Program-made: the position numbers and the translations under genes
Source: Nitrospirota bacterium
Lineage (GTDB): Bacteria > Nitrospirota > Nitrospiria > Nitrospirales > Nitrospiraceae
Assembly (NCBI GenBank): GCA_002737345.1
Contig: NSIK01000016.1
Coordinates: 70,158-134,157 of the forward strand
Reading direction: 5' to 3'
DNA: 64,000 bases
The notes under the pieces: model-generated
Database searches by the model: none
Seen by the model: the letters and a program-made list of their open reading frames with translations, nothing else
What the model was told of the DNA's origin: nothing
Shown: piece by piece, positions 8,128 through 17,161 of the stretch
How positions within the stretch are numbered: position 1 is the first letter of the stretch
Layout of the letters: every line of letters starts with the position of its first letter

Positions 8128-10740
8128 ATGACTATACCACTCGGGCTCCATATCGCTTTGATCCGTGCTCATGCCAGCCAGAAGCGGTTTCGCGTCTTGC
8201 TGAGTATTGCCGGGGTGGCTCTGGGTGTCCTGGCCTCCGTGGCCATCGGGACGGCGAATATTCACGTCCTGCGATCCTTCGAACAAGCGGTTACAACGGT
8301 CGCCGGGCCTGCCTCATTGGAAATCGCCGGCCATGATCTTGGTCTGGATGAATCGGTCATTACGGCGATCCGTGCGGTCGAGGGGGTGGTGAGCGCTGCT
8401 CCGGTGATTGAAGACTCGGTCGTGCTGACCCAGGGGAAACAGCGAGGGCAGGCGCTTCAGATCGTGGGACTGGATCTCCTCGCGGAGGCCGGGAGCCGTG
8501 GATTTCAGATTCAGGCTGACGCGGAGGAGGCGCTGGAGGCTCTGTTGGCTCCTGACTCGCTCTATCTTGGTCGCCAGGTTGCAGCCGACTGGAACCTGGG
8601 AGTCGGGAGTCTTGTCGAGGTGACGGTGGGAGGGCGTCTCGTGCAACTGCGAGTCGCTGGGCTTCTGCACAACGACGAGTCTCGTTCGTCCCTTTGGGAT
8701 CGGCTAGCCGTTATGGATATTGCGGCGGCGCAGCAGCTGCTCCATTCAGTCGGGCGGTTGGATCGGATTGAGCTGGTGACGCAGCCTGGCCGGCCGCTCG
8801 ACGAGATCGCGGCTTCGGTGCGATCGGTGCTCCCGCCTCATCTGGTCGTGCAACGGCCAGCGCAACGGACGGAGCAGGTTGAAAATATGGTGAGGGCTTT
8901 CCAACTCAATCTGACGGTTTTGAGCTGGGTCGGGCTGCTCGTCGGGATGTTCTTGATCTACAACACGATGGCTTTTGCCGTGGCGCAACGGAGGCGCGAG
9001 ATCGGCATCTATCGCGCGCTCGGCATGACGGAGCAGCGGGTTGCCGCTCTGTTCCTCCTAGAAGCAGGGCTGCTTGGTCTTCTGGGAGGGCTGATTGGTG
9101 GGCTTGCCGGGGTCTGGTTGGGCAGGGGGCTAGTGTCGCTGGTGAGCAGGACGATTTCAGATCTTTACGCGCCAGTGACGTCAGGCTGGATGATCCTGCC
9201 GTTCGACCTGTCAACGTTTCTGGCCGTCGCGAAGGGTCTGTTGCTCGGAACTCTGGTCTCGATGCTGGGGGCTTTGGGGCCTAGTCTTGATGCAGGTAGG
9301 ACCGTCACGGTCCGTGCCTTAGCGCCGGGAGACTATGAAATCAGGAATCAACTGAGGGCCGGTCTCTTCGGGTGGATCAGCCTTGCCTTGTTGCTGGTGG
9401 CAGGATTCTGTTCCTTGATGGGTCCGGTCCAAGGCCTGCCGCTCTTTGGGTATCTCGCGACAGGCTGTCTCCTGGGAGCCCTCTCCTGTCTTGCGCCTGT
9501 TTGTATTCAGTCGTTGGGCTGGCGCTCTTGCAACAAGAGTAAGACGATGGCGCTCGGGGGGAGCCTCAGGCTCATTGCGGCAGACCAGGCTTCGCGCCAT
9601 CCTGGCAGGAACGCGGTGACGGTATCGGCTTTAATGGTGGGCCTGTCGATTATGATCGGTGTGGCCGTCATGGTTCGCAGTTTTCGCGACACGGTTGAGG
9701 TCTGGGTGAACGAGACCGTGATGGCCGATCTTATCGTGGCCCCGCAATCCTGGCTCCAGGGAAAGCAGGTAGGACAATCGTCCCGCTCCCTCCCTGGGAC
9801 GTGGCTGGCGACCCTGTCGGCCATCGAGGGAGTGGCGGCAGTCGATACCTACCGGGAGGTGCATCTGGAGATCAAGGGGCAGAGGGTCTCGGTGGTCTCG
9901 CGTGATCTTCTGCTCCATGCACAGCGCAGTCGCTATCTAATGGTCCATGGAGACTCAACTGTATTGTTGAAGCGTGCCGCCAAGACGGGAGGGGTCCTCC
10001 TGTCGGAAGTGTTGGCGACTCGATTGGAGCTTCATGAGGGAAGCCAGGTTTCCATCATGACGCAGGCTGGACCAGTGACTCTGCCCGTCGAGGGGATTTT
10101 TTACGACTATGCGACCGACGGAGGAAAGATGGTGATGGATCGAGCCTGGTATCAGCGCCATTGGCAGGATGACTGGGTGACTGTGTTTCCTGTTTACCTG
10201 GCTGACGGGGCCGATGCCAAACAAGTCAGGCAATCGATCGTGACGCAGGTGGCAGGGCTGGATGGAGTGACGGTTCCGCCTTTGGTGATCAGAAACCATG
10301 AGCTACGGAAAGAGATTCTCGATATCTTCGACCGGACCTTCGTCCTGACCTATGTGCTGGAGGCCATTGCCGTGTTGGTAGCGGTGCTGGGCATTATCAA
10401 TACCTTGGTGACGGCTGTATTAGAGCGGCGACGTGAGTTTGCCACTCTGCGAGCGATCGGCGCCAGTGTGAGGCAGGTCGAGCGTTTGGTCTTATGGGAA
10501 GCGGCCTATCTCGGGCTGATCGGGGCGGTGCTGGGCGTCGTAGGGGGGCTGCTGCTGGCCCTACTGCTCATCCACGTGGTTAACAAACAGTCCTTTGGCT
10601 GGACGATTCAGATGACGGTCCCAGGCGGAGTAATCTTACAGGCCGTCGCCCTCGCATTGGCGTCAGCATTAGTGGCCGGCTACTGGCCAGCTCGCTGGGC
10701 TGCCAGGCAGCCGCTGGTGGAAGGGTTGAGGGAAGAGTAG
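8128..10740 (+). CDS. Large FtsX-family ABC transporter permease (two FtsX domains)
   Basis: 870 residues. It has an N-terminal TM, a periplasmic MacB_PCD-like domain, a first FtsX domain (TM segments around residues 265-385), a short TM pair (~410-460), a second TM-plus-periplasmic unit, and a C-terminal FtsX domain (from about 745). Two copies of the ERRRE-type cytoplasmic coupling loop (QRRREIGIYRALG and ERRREFATLRAIG) mark the two halves. Such 8-10 TM permeases accompany LolD-type ATPases and often export lipids or lipoproteins. The matching ATPase is probably the gene at 6047, separated by pyrD and the LuxR gene. Substrate unknown. Confidence 0.88.
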   Translation: MTIPLGLHIALIRAHASQKRFRVLLSIAGVALGVLASVAIGTANIHVLRSFEQAVTTVAGPASLEIAGHDLGLDESVITAIRAVEGVVSAAPVIEDSVVLTQGKQRGQALQIVGLDLLAEAGSRGFQIQADAEEALEALLAPDSLYLGRQVAADWNLGVGSLVEVTVGGRLVQLRVAGLLHNDESRSSLWDRLAVMDIAAAQQLLHSVGRLDRIELVTQPGRPLDEIAASVRSVLPPHLVVQRPAQRTEQVENMVRAFQLNLTVLSWVGLLVGMFLIYNTMAFAVAQRRREIGIYRALGMTEQRVAALFLLEAGLLGLLGGLIGGLAGVWLGRGLVSLVSRTISDLYAPVTSGWMILPFDLSTFLAVAKGLLLGTLVSMLGALGPSLDAGRTVTVRALAPGDYEIRNQLRAGLFGWISLALLLVAGFCSLMGPVQGLPLFGYLATGCLLGALSCLAPVCIQSLGWRSCNKSKTMALGGSLRLIAADQASRHPGRNAVTVSALMVGLSIMIGVAVMVRSFRDTVEVWVNETVMADLIVAPQSWLQGKQVGQSSRSLPGTWLATLSAIEGVAAVDTYREVHLEIKGQRVSVVSRDLLLHAQRSRYLMVHGDSTVLLKRAAKTGGVLLSEVLATRLELHEGSQVSIMTQAGPVTLPVEGIFYDYATDGGKMVMDRAWYQRHWQDDWVTVFPVYLADGADAKQVRQSIVTQVAGLDGVTVPPLVIRNHELRKEILDIFDRTFVLTYVLEAIAVLVAVLGIINTLVTAVLERRREFATLRAIGASVRQVERLVLWEAAYLGLIGAVLGVVGGLLLALLLIHVVNKQSFGWTIQMTVPGGVILQAVALALASALVAGYWPARWAARQPLVEGLREE

Positions 10741-10897
10741 CAGGGAGGTTGGTCCTCTGTGCTTGCGGAACGCGCACGATAAAGCCGTGCTCGTTCAACG
10801 CGCGCAGTGGAGAGTACTGGATGCCTGCCTTTCCAGAGAAGACCAACAAGTAAGCTTAGACCGATTATTGGTGCGAGTGCGCTAGGCGCAACGTTAA

Positions 10898-11893
10898 TTA
10901 GTTTGCGACTGGTTGCTGATGCTCGACGTCGATCGTGAAGCCTAAGTCCTCAATCATGCCCCAGACTTCTGGGGCGGGAGCACCAGGAGTTGTGAGGTAT
11001 CCGTTCACGAAGATGGAGTCGGCTGGATAGAGGGCCAAGGGCTGGAGGCTCCGTAGATTATGCTCACGGCCTCCGGCCACGCGGAGTTCGGTGCGTGGGT
11101 GCAGGAAGCGGAAGAGGCAGAGTACTTTCAAGCAACGTTGTGGTGTCAGATTGTCACAGTTCTCTAGCGGCGTGCCAGTGGCCGGATGGAGCGTGTTGAG
11201 CGGAATCGAATCCGGCTTCACGTCGATCAGGGCCATGGCTAGGTCGATGAGGTCTTCGTCCTTTTCTCCCATGCCCACGATCCCGCCGGAACAGATTTCC
11301 AATCCTGCAGCCCGTGCGTTCTGGATGGTGTTGAGCCGGTCTTGGAACGTGTGCGTCGTGCAGATGGAGGAGTGAAAGGCTTCGCTCGTATTCAAGTTGT
11401 GATTCACCCGGTCGACGCCCGCTGCCTTCAGTCGTTTGGCCTGGCTTTCGTTCATAAGTCCCAGCGAGCAGCAAATCTGAATGGGAATCTCCTGCTTGAT
11501 GGAGCGAACGGCTCCTGCGATTTCGTCGATTTCCCGATCCAACGGACTCCGGCCGCTGATGACGATACAATAACGTTGGGCCTTCGAGGCCGCCGCTTGT
11601 CTGGCTCCGTCGATCATCTGCTTTTGGGGCAAGAGGTTGTAGCGCTCGATGGGGGCGGTGGAGATCGCAGACTGGGAGCAATAGTGACAATCTTCCTGGC
11701 AGGCTCCGCTCTTGGCGTTTTGCAACATCTGGAGGCGCACGGTCTTGCCGAAATAGCGGGACCGGACGGTAAAGGCGGCCTGGAGGAGTTCCAATAAGCG
11801 CTCATCCGGACTGTTGAGCACAGCTTGGCATTCGCTTCTGGTCAGCGTTTCATCGCGCAAGGCTTTGGCAGCGAAATCCTGATAATCGACCAT
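10898..11893 (-). CDS. bioB: Biotin synthase
   Basis: 331 residues from the ATG at 11893, which has GGAG six bases upstream; upstream ATGs at 11905 and 11908 are alternatives. The radical-SAM motif CQEDCHYC has Cys at residues 65, 69 and 72. The downstream BioB markers CSLGLMNE, NHNLNTSE and GGREHN are present. The enzyme inserts sulfur into dethiobiotin. Biotin is needed for the pyruvate carboxylase encoded at 57.8-61.2 kb. It lies 83 bases after the LapAB-like gene on the same strand and may be read through from that operon. No other bio gene is nearby. Confidence 0.95.
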   Translation of the reverse strand: MVDYQDFAAKALRDETLTRSECQAVLNSPDERLLELLQAAFTVRSRYFGKTVRLQMLQNAKSGACQEDCHYCSQSAISTAPIERYNLLPQKQMIDGARQAAASKAQRYCIVISGRSPLDREIDEIAGAVRSIKQEIPIQICCSLGLMNESQAKRLKAAGVDRVNHNLNTSEAFHSSICTTHTFQDRLNTIQNARAAGLEICSGGIVGMGEKDEDLIDLAMALIDVKPDSIPLNTLHPATGTPLENCDNLTPQRCLKVLCLFRFLHPRTELRVAGGREHNLRSLQPLALYPADSIFVNGYLTTPGAPAPEVWGMIEDLGFTIDVEHQQPVAN

Positions 11894-11976
11894 GGGAGAC
11901 TCCATCATTTGTAGAAGTTGAATTGATTGCGATGCCCTGGCTGTGCCTCTCTCAGGCCGCCGGACTGGCTAAAAAC

Positions 11977-13377
11977 CTACACGGTTTCGAAGGGAGAAGC
12001 AATGCCCTGGTAGGGAACCTCAGAGATCTGGAGGGGGCCGCTGTCTTGCGGGGCGACCGTGTGGCCGGCATTCGGCGAGGGTAATGCCACGAAGGTATTC
12101 CAGGCTCCGCAACGGTGGCAGCGCCCGGACCATTCGATGGATTCCTGTTGGCAGGAGGTGCAGGCGTAGGGGCCGACGACGCGCTTCTTGAGGTGGAGGG
12201 CTTTCTTGAGCGCCACGACGGCCTGCTCCATGTGCTGCTTGCGCAGAAAGAGGTCGGCCATCATCTTGTGGTAATCGACCAGCTGATCCTGGATTCCTTC
12301 GACGGTCGAGAGAATGTCGAAGGCTTCGTCGACCATTTCGAGCCGATAGTAGAGCTTCCCCAAATAAAACTGCAGAGCCGGATTGTTCGGGTCCTGATGA
12401 AGGGCGCCCTGATAGACCCGGATAATCTCATCTGGTTCGCCCTGCTCGAGAAAAAGTTCTTCAAGCCGGTGCAGGATGATGATGCTGCGGGTCTTGGCAT
12501 AGACCTTTTTGAGGATTTCGATGGCCTGTTTGATCTTGCCTTCCCGGATGAGGATTTCGCCGATGCCGATGTAGGCGGGCAGGAAGGTCCGGTCTTTCTT
12601 GATGGCGCCTCGGAAGTAGCGCCGCGCCTTGTCCGGGTGGCCTCGTTCCAGCAGCTGCCGCCCCACTTCGTAGGTGCAGCCGGTGAGGAGGTGGGCTTCG
12701 GCCTTGCGTTCCGATTCAGGCAGGTTGGCCTTGAGGAGCCGGTGCTGGATTTCAAGCGCCTCGCTCCATTTTTCAAGCCGGATCAAGAGGTCGCGCTTGC
12801 GAATGAGCGCGGTCAGATTATTCGGCTCGATTCCGAGCATCTTGTGCAGGGTCTGTAACGCGTCCTCGTACCGCTTGGCGCCTTCCAAGTCCTTCGTCAG
12901 CTCCAGGAGGATTTCGATATTGCAATCATCCACGCGATTGGCTCGCTGATGGAGACGGATCGCCTCCGCGAAGTTGCCCTCCGCGCGGTAAATGTTTCCC
13001 AGCCAGAGCAGCGAGTCGGCGCGATTCGGGTCCATGACCAGGGCTTTTTCGAAGAGGCCGATGGCTTCGATGGTGCGCTTGGACATGAAGGCATGGGTGC
13101 CTTCACGATGGAAGGCGTCGATCTTTTCCTTGCGCCTCGAAAGCCGCGCGCTGCGCCAGTTGCCGATGGCATGGGCGGTTTGTCTGATGCCCACGGCCAG
13201 GGTGACGAGTACGGCGCCGAGGGCCATAGCGAAGACCACAAGGGTGACGGGGCTCAATTGAAACTGGATGGAAGGGCTGGTCTTGATGTCGACCGTCCCA
13301 GGGTTCAATTCTCGGAAATAGCTGTAGAGGAAGATGCCGAGGCAGATCAGGAAGATGGTGGTCAGCAGTCGGAGCAT
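11977..13377 (-). CDS. lapB: LapA-LapB fusion: LPS assembly TPR protein with rubredoxin-type zinc ribbon
   Basis: 466 residues. The first ~75 residues hold two TM helices separated by a short periplasmic segment, resembling LapA (DUF1049). About ten TPR-like repeats follow (residues 90-400). A C-terminal zinc ribbon (CTSCQ ... CHRCG) is characteristic of LapB/YciM. In E. coli, LapA and LapB are separate adjacent genes; LapB regulates LpxC turnover and LPS assembly at the membrane. Here both parts are in one polypeptide. After the zinc ribbon there is an extra tail of about 40 residues. It starts four bases after rsfS. Confidence 0.85.
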   Translation of the reverse strand: MLRLLTTIFLICLGIFLYSYFRELNPGTVDIKTSPSIQFQLSPVTLVVFAMALGAVLVTLAVGIRQTAHAIGNWRSARLSRRKEKIDAFHREGTHAFMSKRTIEAIGLFEKALVMDPNRADSLLWLGNIYRAEGNFAEAIRLHQRANRVDDCNIEILLELTKDLEGAKRYEDALQTLHKMLGIEPNNLTALIRKRDLLIRLEKWSEALEIQHRLLKANLPESERKAEAHLLTGCTYEVGRQLLERGHPDKARRYFRGAIKKDRTFLPAYIGIGEILIREGKIKQAIEILKKVYAKTRSIIILHRLEELFLEQGEPDEIIRVYQGALHQDPNNPALQFYLGKLYYRLEMVDEAFDILSTVEGIQDQLVDYHKMMADLFLRKQHMEQAVVALKKALHLKKRVVGPYACTSCQQESIEWSGRCHRCGAWNTFVALPSPNAGHTVAPQDSGPLQISEVPYQGIASPFETV

Positions 13378-13381
13378 CGGG

Positions 13382-13825
13382 CTAGGCCTTTTTCTTTGTC
13401 GTCGCCTTCTTGGTCGGTGCTTTTTTAGCTGGGGCCTTTTTGGTCGGCGATTTTTTCATCGGTGCTTTTTTCGGCTTCTTTGCTGGGACTGGGGCGGCGG
13501 CCTGTTCTATGACTGGCGGTTCGTCTGACACGCGGATGCGTTTTGCGTCGGCCCAGAGCCGTTCAAGGGCGTAATGGCCCCGGACGTCTTGCCGGAAAAT
13601 ATGCGCAATGACGTCGCCGAAGTCCATCAGGACCCATTGCGAATTCCTGGCGCCTTCGATGCTGCGGGCTTTGGAGCCGGTGAGCGCGAGGACGCCGTTG
13701 ATGTGATCAGCGATCGCGCTGGCCTGGCGATCCGAATCTGCAGAGCCGATGACCAGGTAATCGGCAACGGAGGTAAGAGGCGCAACCTGGAGGACGATGA
13801 CGTCGGTGGCCTTCTTATCAAGCAT
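13382..13825 (-). CDS. rsfS: Ribosomal silencing factor RsfS with Lys/Ala/Pro-rich tail
   Basis: The frame matches RsfS/Iojap: DKKATDVIVLQV, then SVADYLVIGSADSDRQ and GDVIAHIF. RsfS binds ribosomal protein L14 and blocks 50S-30S joining in starvation. The first Met at 13825 cuts the normal N-terminal helix short. The same frame stays open upstream into the end of nadD, encoding TARSTALAIGQG, which resembles the family N-terminus, but without an ATG, GTG or TTG. The true start is therefore uncertain. The last 45 residues are repeated KKAP/TKKA units, a basic tail absent from most RsfS proteins. Confidence 0.88.
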   Translation of the reverse strand: MLDKKATDVIVLQVAPLTSVADYLVIGSADSDRQASAIADHINGVLALTGSKARSIEGARNSQWVLMDFGDVIAHIFRQDVRGHYALERLWADAKRIRVSDEPPVIEQAAAPVPAKKPKKAPMKKSPTKKAPAKKAPTKKATTKKKA

Positions 13826-13853
13826 GCCCTGTCCAATGGCGAGCGCCGTGGAT

Positions 13854-14600
13854 CTAGCGGTTCGTGTGATCGCGGTCCTCTTGGTAGAGATGATGGTGCA
13901 GTATATAAGATTCCACCGGTGGCGGCAATAGATTTACGACGGGGAGTCCTTGTCTGATGCGCGAGCGAATATCCGATGCGGAGATCGAGCAGGGTGGCAG
14001 TTTGAGGCAGATTAGGCCCTGCGCGCCGAGCGGCGCTGTGATTTGAGAAATCCGCTCTGTATCCAGGTCCGCCAGGGAGGGGTAGGGAATCGGCGGAAGC
14101 AGTCGGACGGTGGAAAGAGAGCGAAAGGACTGGCCTGGCCTGGAGAGGATGACGAACTGGCAGAGCTCCAGCAAGGCTTGCGGGTCACGCCAGGAGGGAA
14201 AATCCAGAAAGGCATCGAGCCCGACCAGGAAGAAGAGCTGGGTCTGTGCGCCATATTCTTGCTGCAGCAGGCGAACCGTGTCGATGGAGTAGGACTTGCC
14301 TGGCCGGCGGAGTTCGACATCCGAGATGGCCAGCGTTGGATCTGAGGCGATGGCTAGGCGGACCATTTCGTACCGGTCTTGAGCTGGGGCCAGGCTGGCA
14401 TTGCGTTTGTGGGGAGGCTGACCTGTGGGGGTGAAGAGAATCCGGTCCAGTCCCAGGGCCTCGCGCGTCTGGCGCGCAATGGCCAGGTGGCCGTTGTGTA
14501 TGGGGTTGAAGCTGCCGCCGAGGAGCCCTAACCGAAGAATGCCGGAGTGCTGCATGTTGGGCACTGATGGCTGAGAATCAGCGTTGGGCGACTTTATCAT
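13854..14600 (-). CDS. nadD: Nicotinate-nucleotide adenylyltransferase
   Basis: 248 residues from ATG 14600; an internal start at 14555 would give a more typical length. It carries the nucleotidyltransferase motif GGSFNPIHNGHL and the C-terminal ISASDIRSRIRQG (ISSTxxR-type) motif. It transfers AMP to nicotinate mononucleotide in NAD synthesis. It sits between proB and rsfS, the usual bacterial order in obg-proB-nadD-rsfS clusters. Its 3' end overlaps the open frame leading into rsfS. Confidence 0.93.
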   Translation of the reverse strand: MIKSPNADSQPSVPNMQHSGILRLGLLGGSFNPIHNGHLAIARQTREALGLDRILFTPTGQPPHKRNASLAPAQDRYEMVRLAIASDPTLAISDVELRRPGKSYSIDTVRLLQQEYGAQTQLFFLVGLDAFLDFPSWRDPQALLELCQFVILSRPGQSFRSLSTVRLLPPIPYPSLADLDTERISQITAPLGAQGLICLKLPPCSISASDIRSRIRQGLPVVNLLPPPVESYILHHHLYQEDRDHTNR

Positions 14601-14615
14601 CTCAGCACGCAGTAC

Positions 14616-15743
14616 TCATGTCTGGAGGATGACGAGGTTGTCTCGATGAATAACTTCTTCATACTCCTGAGGCCCGAGTTGCTGCTGGATTTCGGTTGTC
14701 TTGAGCCCTTTGATCTTTGCGAGCAGGTCGGACGAGAAGTTCACGAGTCCTTTCGCGAACTCTTTGCCATTTTGGTCGAGGCAACTGACCGCATCGCCCG
14801 CTTCGAATGAACCGCTGGCTTCCAGGATGCCGGAGGCCAGGAGGCTCTTGCCCCGTTTGGCCAAGGCTTCGACCGCCCCTGCGTCGAGCGTCAGGGTGCC
14901 TCGCGACCTGAGGGTGAAGGCGATCCAATGTTTGCGGTCGGTGAAGCGGCGTTCCTTCGCGAGGAAGAGGCTACCGCCTGGGCCGCCGGCCAGGACGGTG
15001 GTGAGGAGGCCGGATTTTTGCCCGTTCATGATCAGGGTGGCCACGCCATACTCGCTGATTTTCTTGGCAGCCAGGACTTTCGTCGCCATGCCTCCGGTCC
15101 CCTCGAAAGTGCTGGAGACGCCAGCTCGCTGTTCAATGTCTTCGGTAATGTCCTGGATCAACGGAATCAGCGTAGCAGCGGGATTTTTGCGCGGGTCTTC
15201 CGTGAATAGCCCGTCGATATCGGAGAGGATGACCAGCAGCTCCGCATCGACCAGATGGGCCACTTCGGCTGCCAGGGTGTCGTTGTCCCCCACGCGGATT
15301 TCATCCACGGCCACCGTATCGTTTTCATTGATGACGGGGATGACGCCGAATTCGATCAGGGCGTTCAGGGTATGGCGGGCATTGAGGAAGCGCCGTCGAT
15401 CGGCCAGATCCTGGTGCGTCAGGAGAATCTGTGCCACCTTGATATCGAGCCGCTCGAAGGATTTCTCATAGGCCCACATGAGCCGGCTCTGGCCGACTGC
15501 GGCGGCAGCCTGCTTCACGGGGAGACTTTTGGGATATTCTGTCAGGCCCAACTTCTTGATGCCGGAGACGATTGCGCCGGAGGAGACGATCAGGACTTCC
15601 CGTCCGCTGGACCGGAGGGCCGCGATTTCATCCGCGAGTCGGTCGATCCGTTCAGGACGTAGCCCAGTTTCTCGGGACGCAACGAGACTGCTCCCGATTT
15701 TGATGACGATGCGGGTGGCTTGTTTTAAGAGCTGATCTCGCAT
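14616..15743 (-). CDS. proB: Glutamate 5-kinase
   Basis: 375 residues, the full-length form with a C-terminal PUA domain (from about residue 280). The kinase domain begins RIVIKIGSSLV and contains VIPVINENDTVAVDEIRVGDNDTLAA and TGGMATKV. It phosphorylates glutamate, the first step of proline synthesis. Its start overlaps the end of obgE by 19 bases, so the two are probably translationally coupled. proA is not in the window. Confidence 0.95.
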   Translation of the reverse strand: MRDQLLKQATRIVIKIGSSLVASRETGLRPERIDRLADEIAALRSSGREVLIVSSGAIVSGIKKLGLTEYPKSLPVKQAAAAVGQSRLMWAYEKSFERLDIKVAQILLTHQDLADRRRFLNARHTLNALIEFGVIPVINENDTVAVDEIRVGDNDTLAAEVAHLVDAELLVILSDIDGLFTEDPRKNPAATLIPLIQDITEDIEQRAGVSSTFEGTGGMATKVLAAKKISEYGVATLIMNGQKSGLLTTVLAGGPGGSLFLAKERRFTDRKHWIAFTLRSRGTLTLDAGAVEALAKRGKSLLASGILEASGSFEAGDAVSCLDQNGKEFAKGLVNFSSDLLAKIKGLKTTEIQQQLGPQEYEEVIHRDNLVILQT

Positions 15744-16750
15744 GGTGTAGCTCGCAGCTGTGCAACCTGTTGCCCCACGTAGTTGACGAGTTCCGCCAGC
15801 CCTTCTCTCGTGGCGGCAGAGATCGCGAGACAGAGATAGCGATGACGCTTGCAGTATTTCTGCAACTCGCGCAGGCGCGCACCGTCTCCCGCCGCATCGA
15901 TCTTCGTCGCCACCACCGCAAAGGGGCGCGCGGTGATCGGTTCATCGTAAGCGGCAAGTTCCTGGCGCATGACCTCGAAGCTCTTGACCGGTTCTTCGGG
16001 CGCCCATTCCGAGACGTCGACCATGTACAGCAAGAATGACGTCCGCTCGATATGCCGGAGAAACCGGAGTCCCAGTCCCTTGCCTTCATGGGCGCCTTCG
16101 ATGATTCCGGGAATGTCTGCGACGGCGAAACTGCCTTTTTCTGCCCAGCGCACGATCCCAAGGTTTGGCACCAGCGTCGTGAAGGGATAGTCGGCGATCT
16201 TTGGTCTGGCCGCGGAGATGACGGAGATGAGCGTTGATTTTCCGGCATTGGGAAAGCCCACCAGTCCGACGTCGGCCAGCAATTTCAGCTCAAGCCGGAG
16301 GGATTTGGCTTCCCCTTCTGTGCCGAGCTCAAACTCTGTGGGCGTGCGGTTAGTCGGAGTCGCGAAGTGGTTGTTTCCTCGCCCTCCATGGCCTCCGTGA
16401 GCGGCCACGAAGCGCTGTCCCGCCGTGACCAGGTCGGCCAATACGTCGCCGGTCTCATCGTCGTAGATGACGGTGCCGACAGGCAGAACCACCACCACAT
16501 CTTCTCCGGTTCGTCCTGAGCAGTTCGCGGCGCCTCCCTGGCGACCGACTTCGGCTTCGTAATGTTTTTGGTACCGGAGGTCGAGGAGCGTCGTCATGCG
16601 AGGCGACGCTTCGAATATGACATTTCCGCCATCGCCACCATCCCCGCCGTCAGGTCCGCCGCGGGGCACGAACTTTTCACGCCGAAAACTGCATGAACCG
16701 TCGCCGCCCCGACCGGCAGTAATGCGGATACGGACTTCATCAACAAACAT
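15725..16750 (-). CDS. obgE: Obg/CgtA GTPase
   Basis: 341 residues. The Gly-rich Obg fold occupies residues 1-158 (RAGRGGDGSCSFRREKFVPRGG). The G domain has G1 GFPNAGKST, G3 DIPGI and the TKID-type base-specificity motif. Obg binds the 50S subunit and couples ribosome assembly to ppGpp. The C-terminal Obg extension of longer homologues is absent. It lies 129 bases after rpmA on the same strand, in the classic rplU-rpmA-obgE order. Confidence 0.95.
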   Translation of the reverse strand: MFVDEVRIRITAGRGGDGSCSFRREKFVPRGGPDGGDGGDGGNVIFEASPRMTTLLDLRYQKHYEAEVGRQGGAANCSGRTGEDVVVVLPVGTVIYDDETGDVLADLVTAGQRFVAAHGGHGGRGNNHFATPTNRTPTEFELGTEGEAKSLRLELKLLADVGLVGFPNAGKSTLISVISAARPKIADYPFTTLVPNLGIVRWAEKGSFAVADIPGIIEGAHEGKGLGLRFLRHIERTSFLLYMVDVSEWAPEEPVKSFEVMRQELAAYDEPITARPFAVVATKIDAAGDGARLRELQKYCKRHRYLCLAISAATREGLAELVNYVGQQVAQLRATPCEISS

Positions 16751-16879
16751 CGGCGCACCGTTTCTTCAGTGTGAAGGCTGAGAGCTCGCTGCCTGCGAGG
16801 AATATCCCGTTGCACGTACAGTCATGCTGGGAGTCCTCGCGGGTAACGAATCTGTGACGAGAAAAGAGGAAAGACTGCG

Positions 16880-17149
16880 CTAGGAAACTGCCGGTACGGA
16901 GTCAGCGTAGACGCTGATCTTCTTCCGTCCCCGGCCGCGTTCGAACTTCACGATCCCCGTGATGAGGGCGAAGAGGGTATGGTCTTTACCGAGGCCCACG
17001 TTGAACCCGGGGAAGAATCTCGTTCCGCGCTGACGGATCAGGATGGATCCAGCCGTGACGGCCTCCCCAGCATAGGCCTTGACGCCAAGGTACTGGGGAT
17101 TACTGTCGCGCCCGTTTCGTGTTGATCCGCCGCCTTTATTTGTTGCCAT
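16880..17149 (-). CDS. rpmA: 50S ribosomal protein L27
   Basis: 89 residues starting [16 protein letters not shown], the conserved L27 N-terminus that reaches the peptidyl-transferase centre. No N-terminal cleavage extension of the Firmicutes type is present. It follows rplU by 12 bases. Confidence 0.96.
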   Translation of the reverse strand: MATNKGGGSTRNGRDSNPQYLGVKAYAGEAVTAGSILIRQRGTRFFPGFNVGLGKDHTLFALITGIVKFERGRGRKKISVYADSVPAVS

Positions 17150-17161
17150 GACTGATCCTCG

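Noticed and set aside
13385-13500. Tandem-looking short repeats as a possible CRISPR or minisatellite
   Set aside because: They encode the in-frame KKAP-type tail of RsfS; no spacers.
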